Shown here: one piece after another, positions 1 to 6,124 of the stretch
Layout of the letters: each line of letters starts with the position of its first letter
Position numbering within the stretch: position 1 is the first letter of the stretch
Origin: Lachnospiraceae bacterium
GTDB lineage: Bacteria > Bacillota > Clostridia > Lachnospirales > Lachnospiraceae
DNA: 14,506 nucleotides
Reading direction: 5' to 3'
Assembly (NCBI GenBank): GCA_017964745.1
Contig: JAGCRJ010000277.1
Coordinates: forward strand, 1 to 14,506
Translations under genes and position numbers: made by a program
The notes under the pieces: generated by a model
Database searches by the model: none
What the model was told of the DNA's origin: nothing
Seen by the model: the letters and a program-made list of their open reading frames with translations, nothing else

Positions 1-26
1 GACAGGTTTTTCTTTGTTTTTGACAT
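1..26 (-). CDS. 5' end of an unidentified gene, cut by the left window edge
   Basis: Only eight codons plus two bases are inside the window; they read MSKTKKNL. An ATG lies at 26-24 on the minus strand. It is preceded, nine bases upstream, by a G-rich ribosome binding site (AAGGGGGA, about 35-42) and further upstream by an extended -10 promoter. It follows the terminator of the liv operon, so it is probably a separate transcription unit in the same direction. The visible residues are basic and say nothing about function. The call rests on the start-site signals alone. Confidence 0.5.
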
Positions 27-63
27 TTATACTATCCCCCTTATTTTCAACTGTTACCCGTCA

Positions 64-72
64 ATAATACCA
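64..72 (-). promoter_or_regulatory. Extended -10 promoter for the leftmost gene
   Basis: On the minus strand TGG is followed directly by TATTAT (70-72 and 64-69), matching an extended -10 (TGn TATAAT) with one change. No good -35 is seen at the usual distance, which is common for extended -10 promoters. A start near position 57 would give a leader of about 30 nt before the ATG at 26. The element lies downstream of the liv terminator, as expected for an independent unit. Confidence 0.4.
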
Positions 73-85
73 CAGATGAGAATAT

Positions 86-107
86 CAAAAAAGCGGCAAA
101 GCCGCTC
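86..107 (-). terminator. Intrinsic terminator of the liv operon
   Basis: Read on the minus strand, a 6-bp GC-rich stem (AGCGGC pairing with GCCGCT, 106-101 with 97-92) closes a 3-nt loop and runs into six T residues (92-87). It lies about 58 nt after the livF stop codon and before the promoter of the next gene, so it should end the liv transcript. Confidence 0.85.
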
Positions 108-164
108 ATTTGATGAAGATTCAATGAATTTTGTTATGGAATCACTGAGTTCTGTCGTTTCGTA

Positions 165-875
165 TCAACCGCCAAGGTACGCTTTTTTGACCTCTTCAGA
201 CTGAGCAAGTTCTTTGCCCGTGCCTGAAAGAGTGATGCGTCCCGTTTCGATGACGTATGCCCTGTCGGCCACGGAAAGCGCCATCTGCGCATTCTGCTCT
301 ACCAGGAGGATGGTAGTGCCGGCCTTGTTGAGGTTCTTGATGATCTCAAAGATCTGGTCAACAAGGATGGGGGCAAGTCCCATCGAAGGCTCGTCGAGCA
401 TCATCAGCTTGGGCTTGCTCATGAGAGCTCTTCCCATTGCGAGCATCTGCTGCTCACCTCCCGATAATGTACCGGCCATCTGTGACTGGCGCTCCTTTAA
501 TCTGGGGAAATGCTCGTAAACCTTCTCGAGTGTCTCGGGGATTTCCGAAGCGGGTCTTGTATAAGCGCCCATCTCAAGGTTTTCCTTTACGGAAAGCTGT
601 GCGAATACTCTTCTTCCCTCGGGGCAGAGTGCCATTCCTTCATTTACCACCTTGTGGGGTGCAACGCCGAGAATGCTTCTTCCTTCGAATTCAATGGAGC
701 CTTCCCTGGGCTTGAGAAGTCCGCCTACCGTATTGAGGGTTGTGGACTTTCCCGCTCCGTTTGCTCCGATAAGGGTTACAATCTCACCCTCACTGACCTC
801 AAAGGATACACCCTTTATGGCATGTATGCTGCCGTAATAGACATGCAGATTTTCAACTTTAAGAACTGTTTTCAT
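165..875 (-). CDS. livF: Branched-chain amino acid ABC transporter, ATP-binding protein LivF
   Basis: This is one of the two ATPases that power the LivJHMGF importer on the cytoplasmic face of the membrane. Its 236 residues match the usual LivF length. Visible motifs are Walker A GANGAGKST (37-45), the signature LSGGEQQ (137-143) and Walker B LMMLDEP (157-163). The switch position carries Gln in VEQN (about 192-195), as is typical of LivF, where most ABC ATPases have His. The ATG at 875 has GGGAG seven bases upstream. It is the last gene of the operon, 67 nt after livG; that gap is filled by two hairpins, and an intrinsic terminator follows the gene. The family assignment is firm. The exact substrate (Leu, Ile, Val or another amino acid) cannot be read from the ATPase. 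Confidence 0.95.
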   Translation of the reverse strand: MKTVLKVENLHVYYGSIHAIKGVSFEVSEGEIVTLIGANGAGKSTTLNTVGGLLKPREGSIEFEGRSILGVAPHKVVNEGMALCPEGRRVFAQLSVKENLEMGAYTRPASEIPETLEKVYEHFPRLKERQSQMAGTLSGGEQQMLAMGRALMSKPKLMMLDEPSMGLAPILVDQIFEIIKNLNKAGTTILLVEQNAQMALSVADRAYVIETGRITLSGTGKELAQSEEVKKAYLGG

Positions 876-891
876 ATTATTTCTCCCAACC

Positions 892-916
892 GATTAAAGG
901 CCAAAGGCCTTTAATC
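892..916 (-). repeat. Perfect 25-nt hairpin before livF
   Basis: Arms of 11 bp (GATTAAAGGCC and its exact complement) flank a 3-nt loop. No U-tract follows on the minus strand, so it is not a conventional terminator. It ends 16 nt before the livF ATG, just upstream of the livF ribosome binding site, and abuts a second hairpin with a single base between them. A likely role is to modulate livF expression or mRNA decay, but that is inference. Confidence 0.75.
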
Positions 917-917
917 A

Positions 918-942
918 GCGTTAATGCCGTAGGCATTTACGC
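918..942 (-). repeat. Near-perfect 25-nt hairpin right after the livG stop
   Basis: Two 11-nt arms (GCGTTAATGCC and GGCATTTACGC on the plus strand) pair at ten of eleven positions around a 3-nt loop. The structure begins at the base right after the livG TAG (945-943). It has the same arm and loop sizes as its neighbour at 892-916 but an unrelated sequence. No U-tract follows. A 3'-end mRNA stabiliser or a partial attenuator between livG and livF are both possible. Confidence 0.7.
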
Positions 943-1785
943 CTAGCCTCTGTGGGTTCCGAGATATGCCTCAATGACCTGTGGATTACCCTGGATCTGG
1001 GAAGGAGTTCCCTTTGCGATGATCCTTCCGAAATTGAGGACCACGATGCTCTCGCATATTCCCATGACAAGGTTCATATCATGCTCGATGAGAAGTACCG
1101 CAATCTGGAATTCGTCACGGATCTTGCGGATATTGTTCATGAGCTCTTCGGTCTCGGAAGGGTTCATTCCGGCTGCGGGCTCGTCGAGAAGAAGAAGCTT
1201 GGGGCCGGTAGCAAGCGCTCTTACGATCTCAAGTCTTCTCTGTGCACCGTAGGGAAGTGAATCCGCCGTTACATTTGCAAGGTCCGCCATGCCGAAGATA
1301 TCGAGAAGCTCCAGCGCTCTTTCGTGGGCTTTCTTTTCTTCTCTCCAGTAATTGGGAAGTCTGAAGACACCCGCAAGAGTGTGGTATCCCATATGATTGT
1401 GGAGTCCGATCTTAACGTTTTCTTCGACGGTAAGCTTGTCGAAAAGACGGATATTCTGGAAGGTTCTGGCGATTCCCATCTGGTTTACCTGAACGGGAGT
1501 CAGGTTGTGGGTATCCCTGCCGCCCAGCATGATGGTTCCTCTTGTGGGCTCATAAACCTTGGTAAGGAGATTGAAGATCGTGGTCTTGCCGGCACCGTTG
1601 GGGCCGATGAGTCCGCAGATCTCCGTAGCTCCGATTCCGATATTGAATTCATCTACCGCTACAAGTCCGCCGAAATCGATACCGAGATGAGCCGCCTCGA
1701 GAACGAGGGGCTTTCCGAGGTCCTTTTCGGGTACAAAGTTGGGACTGGGTACATTAACGAGTTTTACTTCGGGAGATTTGCTCAT
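943..1785 (-). CDS. livG: Branched-chain amino acid ABC transporter, ATP-binding protein LivG
   Basis: This is the second ATPase of the Liv importer and pairs with LivF beneath the LivHM channel. Visible motifs are Walker A GPNGAGKTT (61-69), the LivG-type signature LPYGAQRR (177-184), Walker B LLLLDEPAAG (197-206) and the switch His in EHDM (H235). At 280 residues it is slightly longer than many LivG proteins because about 28 residues precede the ABC core (LVLEAAHLGIDFGG). The start is well supported: ATG 1785-1783 overlaps the livM stop by 4 nt (ATGA), and a GGGAGGAAAG ribosome site lies within the end of livM. The overlap implies translational coupling to the permease. LivG is followed immediately by two hairpins before livF. 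Confidence 0.95.
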   Translation of the reverse strand: MSKSPEVKLVNVPSPNFVPEKDLGKPLVLEAAHLGIDFGGLVAVDEFNIGIGATEICGLIGPNGAGKTTIFNLLTKVYEPTRGTIMLGGRDTHNLTPVQVNQMGIARTFQNIRLFDKLTVEENVKIGLHNHMGYHTLAGVFRLPNYWREEKKAHERALELLDIFGMADLANVTADSLPYGAQRRLEIVRALATGPKLLLLDEPAAGMNPSETEELMNNIRKIRDEFQIAVLLIEHDMNLVMGICESIVVLNFGRIIAKGTPSQIQGNPQVIEAYLGTHRG

Positions 1786-2846
1786 TTTTTCTTTCCTCCC
1801 TTCGAGATCTTCATTCGGACTTTCTTGGCGAATATGTCCATTCTGCCTTTAAGCTTTTCGTTATTGGTAACGAGCATAACGAGGATAAGTACGATCGCAT
1901 AAACGAGCATACGGTAGTCGCTGAATTTTCTGAGGAGCTCGGGAAGGACGACCAGGATTCCCGCTGCGATGAGAGATCCGGTCATGTTGCCGATTCCGCC
2001 GAGTACCACGAATACGAGTACAAGGATCGATGTGTTGAAATCGAATTTCTTGGGAACAAGAGTTGAGTAGTTGAGTGCATATACCGCACCTGCCGACCCT
2101 GCCATTGCTGCGGAGATCGTAAATGCAAGCATCTTGTACTTCATGGGGGAGATGCCCATGCTCTCGGCCGCGATCCTGTTATCCCTGATCGCCATGATCG
2201 CACGTCCCGTCCTTGAATTGACAAGGTTCTGGATGATGATGAGCACAACGAGAAGAAGGATGACGGCGCCGGTGAAGGTTGCGATCTTGCTGATACCAAC
2301 GGCACCCATGGGTCCGTTGATCAGGACCTTACCCAGGGGATCCATTCCGAGCGCATCGGGATTGTTGAATGCAAAGTGAAGTCCCTTTTCATCGATTCCG
2401 ACGTAAAGGCAGTTCAGGATGTTCTTGATGATCTCACCGAAAGCGAGTGTGACTATCGCAAGATAGTCGCCGTTCAGTCTGAGAACGGGGATACCGATAA
2501 GGAAGCCGGCAATACCTGCAAGGATCGCTCCGACAAGAATGCTGACGAAGAGCCTTGCGGGATTTGAAGCATTTCCCATGGCGGAGCTTATGATGACCGC
2601 GGTGAACGCGCCGACCGACATAAAGCCCGCATGTCCGAGTGAAAGCTCACCCGAGATACCGACGACAAGGTTCAGCGATACGGCCATGATCATGTAGCAG
2701 GTGATCGGGATCAGCTGGCCCTTGAGCGCACTGGTGATGTTTCCCGTTGATACGAGTATCTGGAAAACAAGATAGAACACAATGACTATCGCGTAATTTA
2801 TGAATGCTTTTTTGGAAAGCCCGGAGGCTTTTTTAAAACTGAACAT
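1782..2846 (-). CDS. livM: Branched-chain amino acid ABC transporter permease LivM
   Basis: This is one of two integral membrane permease subunits forming the translocation path with LivH. Its 354 residues are strongly hydrophobic with many membrane segments. It carries the family stretch GELSLGHAGFMSVGA (near residues 65-80), the EIIKN region thought to contact the ATPase, and a late Gly-rich stretch, VVLGGIGNMTGSL. The N-terminus is lysine-rich before the first membrane segment and the C-terminus is very basic (ending GGKKK), both probably cytoplasmic. The start at 2846 is preceded by GGAGG. The gene begins 12 nt after livH and overlaps livG by 4 nt. The length fits LivM, which is longer than LivH in this family. 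Confidence 0.94.
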   Translation of the reverse strand: MFSFKKASGLSKKAFINYAIVIVFYLVFQILVSTGNITSALKGQLIPITCYMIMAVSLNLVVGISGELSLGHAGFMSVGAFTAVIISSAMGNASNPARLFVSILVGAILAGIAGFLIGIPVLRLNGDYLAIVTLAFGEIIKNILNCLYVGIDEKGLHFAFNNPDALGMDPLGKVLINGPMGAVGISKIATFTGAVILLLVVLIIIQNLVNSRTGRAIMAIRDNRIAAESMGISPMKYKMLAFTISAAMAGSAGAVYALNYSTLVPKKFDFNTSILVLVFVVLGGIGNMTGSLIAAGILVVLPELLRKFSDYRMLVYAIVLILVMLVTNNEKLKGRMDIFAKKVRMKISKGGKKK

Positions 2847-2858
2847 TTTTCTGCCTCC

Positions 2859-3731
2859 TTATACTTTCTCGTGAATCTGTTTGCCAAGCAGACCCGTAGG
2901 TCTGAAGATAAGTACTACGATCAGAACTCCGAACACGATCGCGTCCGCAAGCTCCGATGATATATATGCTCTCGCAAATATTTCTATCACTCCGAGTAAT
3001 ATTCCTCCGATCATTGCTCCGGGGATGGAACCGATTCCTCCGAAGACCGCAGCGGTGAATGCCTTGATGCCGGGCATTGAACCGGTGGTGGGCATGAGTG
3101 TCGGATATGCGGTGCAGAGAAGAACTCCGGCGATGGCCGCAAGACCCGAACCGATTGCGAATGTAAGTGAAATGGTGAAGTTAACGTTGATTCCCATAAG
3201 AGTAGCGGCACCCTTGTCCTCGGAAACGGCTCTCATTGCCTTTCCGACCTTGGTACGGGAAGTGAAAAGGGTAAGTGCGACCATGATGATCACGTTGGCG
3301 ATGATGGCGACAAGCGCAACGGGCGAGATCCTCGCACCGGCAAATTCGATCGCCTCGAAATTTTTGAACATGTTGGGGAATGCCTTGGGGTTTGCTCCCC
3401 AGATGATGAGAGCAGCATTCTGGAGAAAATAGGACATTCCGATAGCGGTGATCAGAACCGCAAGTGAAGTGGCCGAACGCAGAGGCTTATAAGCCAGTCG
3501 TTCAATGGTGATTCCCAGGGTCGTGCACACGATCATTGCAAGAAGAACCGCGAGCGGTGCGGGGAATCCGAGATACATCATTGCACAGAAGGATACATAT
3601 CCGCCTACCATGATGACGTCGCCGTGTGCAAAGTTCAGCATCTTCGCTATTCCGTATACCATCGTATACCCGAGAGCGATTATCGCATATATACTTCCCA
3701 GGCTTATTCCGTTTATCAGATTTGCCAGCAT
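2859..3731 (-). CDS. livH: Branched-chain amino acid ABC transporter permease LivH
   Basis: This is the shorter permease subunit (290 residues) of the Liv importer. Family hallmarks are the N-terminal membrane segment SLGSIYAIIALGYTMVYGI, followed by MLNFAHGDVIMVGGYV, and a late AAVFGGIGSIPGAMIGG stretch. Several further hydrophobic segments follow, as expected for the BPD_transp_2 fold. The ATG at 3731 has AAGGAG seven bases upstream. It lies 121 nt after livJ, separated by a spacer with strong RNA structure, and 12 nt before livM. This arrangement suggests that the binding protein is made in excess over the membrane subunits, as in other solute-binding-protein-first operons. Confidence 0.94.
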   Translation of the reverse strand: MLANLINGISLGSIYAIIALGYTMVYGIAKMLNFAHGDVIMVGGYVSFCAMMYLGFPAPLAVLLAMIVCTTLGITIERLAYKPLRSATSLAVLITAIGMSYFLQNAALIIWGANPKAFPNMFKNFEAIEFAGARISPVALVAIIANVIIMVALTLFTSRTKVGKAMRAVSEDKGAATLMGINVNFTISLTFAIGSGLAAIAGVLLCTAYPTLMPTTGSMPGIKAFTAAVFGGIGSIPGAMIGGILLGVIEIFARAYISSELADAIVFGVLIVVLIFRPTGLLGKQIHEKV

Positions 3732-3755
3732 ATGTACTCTCCTTAAAATGCATTA

Positions 3756-3806
3756 GGCGCCCGGGTGACAGCCCGCCGTTAGAACGACAGGCTGCACTAA
3801 AGCGCC
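3756..3806 (-). promoter_or_regulatory. Structured RNA element between livJ and livH
   Basis: Nested complementary blocks form a stem of about 51 nt: GGCGC with GCGCC (3756-3760 with 3802-3806), GTG with CAC around a bulge, CAGCC with GGCTG (3769-3773 with 3790-3794), and an inner stem 3775-3780 with 3783-3788. The inner stem has a mismatch on the plus strand that becomes a G-U wobble in the minus-strand RNA, so the fold favours the transcribed strand. No U-tract follows directly. It could be a processing or 3'-end protection structure that raises livJ mRNA over livHMGF, or a partial attenuator. I do not recognise a known riboswitch class. Confidence 0.6.
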
Positions 3807-3852
3807 CCATTGCGTTATTATAATAAATTTACGAACAGATTTCTATGCTAAA

Positions 3853-5061
3853 TTACATACCTACGTAAACGCCGTCCTTGATAACAACAGCCTTGGGCTG
3901 CTTGTTAACCTGGCCGTTTGCGTCCCATACCATTCCGAGACCGGTTACACCGTCAGCGGAGAAGTCGGGATCGGTGAATACGGAGATGAGGATCTCGCAG
4001 AGATCTGCGGAGCTCATATCGGTAACATCAAGTCCGCCGTTCTTTGCAGCGTAGAACTCAAGAGCTGCCTTGATTGCATAAGCACAGTCATATCCGTCTG
4101 CTGCGAACTGTGAAGGAACCTCGCCGTAGTTCTCGTTGTACTTTGCAACGAAGTTCTTGGTGAGATCATCGGTAGCGTCTGCAGAGAAGGGAGTGAGAAG
4201 CATTACGCCCTCAGCAAGGGAAGTATCGAATCCCTCGATGGTAAGGATTCCGTCCATACCGTCAACACCGAAGAACTTGGGCTCATATCCTGCGGAAGCT
4301 GCCTGCTGGAGAATGAGTGAAGCGGGGGTGTAATAGATGGGAAGGAATACAAGGTCAGCACCGTTTGACTGAGCATCGCCGACCTGAACTGAGAAATCGG
4401 TGGTGTCATCGGTAAAGGTGGTCTCGGAAACAACTTCAAGTCCGAGCTCTGTAGCCTTTGCCTTGAAGGTCTGATAGATACCGGTTGAGTAAGCATCTGC
4501 GTTGTTGTAGATGATCGCAACCTTGGTAGCAAGCTTGTTGTCGAAAATGTACTGAGCGGAAGCTGAACCCTGGTTAGGATCTGCGAAGCAGAGCTGGAAT
4601 ACATTGTCCTTGCCTTCGGTAACAGCTACAGCTGAAGCTGAAGGAGTGAGCATGAATACTCTGTCGGAATTAGCTTCTGCGGAAACAGCGATACAAGGAG
4701 TGGTGGTAACGGTACCTGCGATAGCCTGTACGCCCCAGTCCTGAAGCTGGTGATAAGCGTTTACGGACTTCTCAGCATCGTGCTCGTCGTCCTGAGCCTG
4801 AAGCTCGATGGTGAATCCGGTTGCCTCTGCGTTGATCTCGTCAACAGCGATCTTTGCTCCGTTAGCTACGGCATTTCCGTAGATTGCAGCACCGCCGGTA
4901 AGGGGTCCGATGACTCCGAGCTTAAGGGTTCCGGTAAGAGCTCCGTTTCCCGATGCGCCGCTTCCGGTATTACCGGATCCGGTATTGCCGCTCTGGCCGC
5001 AAGCAGTCATGGAAAGAACCATTGCTCCGACCATGATAAGTGAAAGCAGTTTCTTTTTCAT
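3853..5061 (-). CDS. livJ: Branched-chain amino acid ABC transporter, substrate-binding lipoprotein LivJ/LivK
   Basis: This is the extracellular solute-binding component of the Liv importer, anchored to the membrane by lipid. I place the start at ATG 5061 (402 residues), not at the possible start 14 codons upstream, because AGGAGG (5069-5074) sits seven bases before it and the protein then opens with a classic signal, MKKKLLSLIMVGAMVLSMTAC. Cleavage before Cys21 would give a lipid-modified N-terminus. A flexible Gly/Ser/Asn/Thr linker follows (about 22-40), then a Peripla_BP_6 domain opening LTGTLKLGVIGPLTGGAAIYG. It is the first gene of the operon, with its own promoter and leader. Ligand specificity (aliphatic amino acids or another amide) cannot be settled from sequence alone. 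Confidence 0.93.
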   Translation of the reverse strand: MKKKLLSLIMVGAMVLSMTACGQSGNTGSGNTGSGASGNGALTGTLKLGVIGPLTGGAAIYGNAVANGAKIAVDEINAEATGFTIELQAQDDEHDAEKSVNAYHQLQDWGVQAIAGTVTTTPCIAVSAEANSDRVFMLTPSASAVAVTEGKDNVFQLCFADPNQGSASAQYIFDNKLATKVAIIYNNADAYSTGIYQTFKAKATELGLEVVSETTFTDDTTDFSVQVGDAQSNGADLVFLPIYYTPASLILQQAASAGYEPKFFGVDGMDGILTIEGFDTSLAEGVMLLTPFSADATDDLTKNFVAKYNENYGEVPSQFAADGYDCAYAIKAALEFYAAKNGGLDVTDMSSADLCEILISVFTDPDFSADGVTGLGMVWDANGQVNKQPKAVVIKDGVYVGM

Positions 5062-5068
5062 AATATTT

Positions 5069-5074
5069 CCTCCT
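5069..5074 (-). promoter_or_regulatory. Strong ribosome binding site of livJ
   Basis: The sequence is a perfect AGGAGG on the minus strand, seven bases before ATG 5061. It decides the livJ start. A small inverted repeat (TGTTA / TAACA, 5074-5092) abuts it and could partly mask it. Confidence 0.85.
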
Positions 5075-5099
5075 GTTACATTACATATAACAAAACAGC

Positions 5100-5125
5100 C
5101 CAAAGGTTAGTGTGACCCCCTTTGG
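5100..5125 (-). promoter_or_regulatory. Hairpin at the 5' end of the liv mRNA leader
   Basis: CCAAAGG (5125-5119 on the minus strand) pairs with CCTTTGG (5106-5100) around a 12-nt loop and can be extended by GC pairs with a bulge. From the promoter the transcript should start near 5129, which places this stem at the extreme 5' end. A T-rich stretch (TGTTTTGTT) follows a few bases later, so it could be a weak attenuator or a 5' mRNA stabiliser. Confidence 0.55.
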
Positions 5126-5135
5126 CCTTGAATGC

Positions 5136-5165
5136 ATTTTAATTGGAAAGAACGTAAACTGTCAA
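5136..5165 (-). promoter_or_regulatory. Promoter of the livJHMGF operon
   Basis: A perfect -35 TTGACA (5165-5160) is separated by 18 nt from a -10 TAAAAT (5141-5136); a 17-nt spacing gives TTAAAA. The predicted start is near 5129, giving a leader of about 67 nt before livJ. It lies in the only sizeable gap between degV and livJ. A second perfect TATAAT on the minus strand (5177-5172) lacks a convincing -35. Confidence 0.8.
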
Positions 5166-5166
5166 T

Positions 5167-5187
5167 GGGAAATTATACAAATATCCC
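5167..5187. promoter_or_regulatory. Interrupted palindrome just upstream of the liv -35: candidate operator
   Basis: GGGA and TCCC end a 21-bp imperfect palindrome (one mismatch in the 8-bp arms) that abuts the -35 element. The position suits an activator or repressor site. It does not match the CodY consensus as I know it. It also contains the orphan TATAAT. Confidence 0.35.
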
Positions 5188-5194
5188 TGTATAC

Positions 5195-5238
5195 AATGCC
5201 CGGTTTGCGGGCATTTTGCTCGAAAAAAGGCCTTTTTT
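5195..5238 (-). terminator. Probable terminator region after degV: A6-GGCC-T6 palindrome and GC hairpin
   Basis: Two structures lie between the degV stop and the liv promoter. One is A6-GGCC-T6 (5223-5238), an AU stem running into a T-tract. The other is an 8-bp GC-rich stem AATGCCCG / CGGGCATT with a 5-nt loop (5195-5215) that lacks a U-tract on the minus strand. Neither is textbook alone, but together they probably end or reduce transcription from the sulP-degV operon into liv. Confidence 0.45.
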
Positions 5239-5253
5239 TGCGTTTTTCCTTTA

Positions 5254-6111
5254 TCAGTGCTTCTCGATGAAGAGAACTCCGAGCGTTCCGGGGCCGCAAT
5301 GTGATGAGATGACTCCTCCCGCACGGGTCTCGAGGATCTCCTTGAAAATGCCGAGAGATTCAAGATATTTCCGGGTCTCATCTACGATCGGTCTGTCCTT
5401 TTCCTGAAGAGTGTGGGTAATGAATACCCTGTCGGGATCCGCGTTTTTAAGGGTTTCTTCGAGGTCATGGGTGTATTTTCCGATCGCACCCGCTAAAGTT
5501 CCCCTGTATTTTTTGTCAGCTCCCATCGCTCCGTCCTTTACCACAATTTCGGGGTGAAGCTTTAAGGTTCCGGCAAGAAGAGCCGCAGCGGATGAACATC
5601 TTCCGCCCCTTGCAAGGTATGTAAGGGTATCGATAACAAAGCTTGCCCTGACATAGGGGATAAGCTCGTTCATCTTCTTAACTATCTCTTCCGCGGATGA
5701 GCCTGCTGCCGCCATCTCCGCTGCCTTTATCACAAGAAGTCCGATACCGGTAGAAAGATTGGCGGAATCGACAACGTGCATATGACCGTTTCCGTTATCC
5801 TCCGAATAGATCTGCGCAAGGTTATATGTGGAGCTCATTCCGGACGCTATGGTGAAAAGAATGACATCATCGCCCGCATCGAGCACGGGCTTTACCGCTC
5901 CTTCGAGTCTTTCCGCGGTGACCGCCGCAGTCTTTGGAGTCGTCTTGTTCTCATCGGCCCATTTAAAGATTTCTTCCTGTCCTATCTCTTCACCGTCGTA
6001 ATAACTCTTTTCGCCCATCACGACGCAGAGAGGGATTATGGTCACCGAATATCTTTCGGTCAGTTCCTTTCCAAGATCACATGTAGAATCCGAAAAAATC
6101 CTTACAGCCAT
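5254..6111 (-). CDS. DegV family (fatty-acid-binding, FakB-type) protein
   Basis: This is a cytoplasmic protein of 285 residues, typical for DegV. In the family, FakB members hold a fatty acid for phosphorylation by the kinase FakA; whether this paralogue does so is inference. Visible hallmarks are SDSTCDL near the N-terminus (7-13), IASGMSSTYN (88-97) at the lipid head-group pocket, DTLTYLARGGRCS (161-173), a KLHPEIVVKDG segment (184-194) and the C-terminal HCGPGTLG (271-278). The ATG at 6111 has CGGAGG close upstream. It is 13 nt after a GT-C-like membrane protein, so it is the last gene of that operon. No fakA-like kinase gene is in the window. Confidence 0.92.
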   Translation of the reverse strand: MAVRIFSDSTCDLGKELTERYSVTIIPLCVVMGEKSYYDGEEIGQEEIFKWADENKTTPKTAAVTAERLEGAVKPVLDAGDDVILFTIASGMSSTYNLAQIYSEDNGNGHMHVVDSANLSTGIGLLVIKAAEMAAAGSSAEEIVKKMNELIPYVRASFVIDTLTYLARGGRCSSAAALLAGTLKLHPEIVVKDGAMGADKKYRGTLAGAIGKYTHDLEETLKNADPDRVFITHTLQEKDRPIVDETRKYLESLGIFKEILETRAGGVISSHCGPGTLGVLFIEKH

Positions 6112-6124
6112 TTCTTCCTCCGTT

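Noticed and set aside
20..47. A plus-strand promoter TTGACA, 16 nt, TATTTT at the left edge
   Set aside because: No plus-strand gene follows, and the same bases form the ribosome site and start codon of a minus-strand gene.
892..942. The tandem hairpins as a CRISPR array or a terminator
   Set aside because: There are only two units with different sequences, no spacers and no cas genes. Neither hairpin is followed by a U-tract.
3502..3810. A 102-codon open frame on the minus strand starting inside the livJ-livH spacer
   Set aside because: It runs in a different frame through the start of livH, its product has no recognisable features, and its start lies in the structured RNA element. It is best seen as a shadow of livH.
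3732..3852. A known riboswitch (guanidine, glutamine, THF or T-box type) in the livJ-livH spacer
   Set aside because: I could not match conserved core sequences of these classes by eye; an Rfam search would be needed.
5062..5103. An upstream extension of LivJ by 14 residues (MGCFVICNVTGGNI)
   Set aside because: It lacks a good ribosome site and would put 14 residues before a normal lipoprotein signal peptide; ATG 5061 has a perfect AGGAGG.
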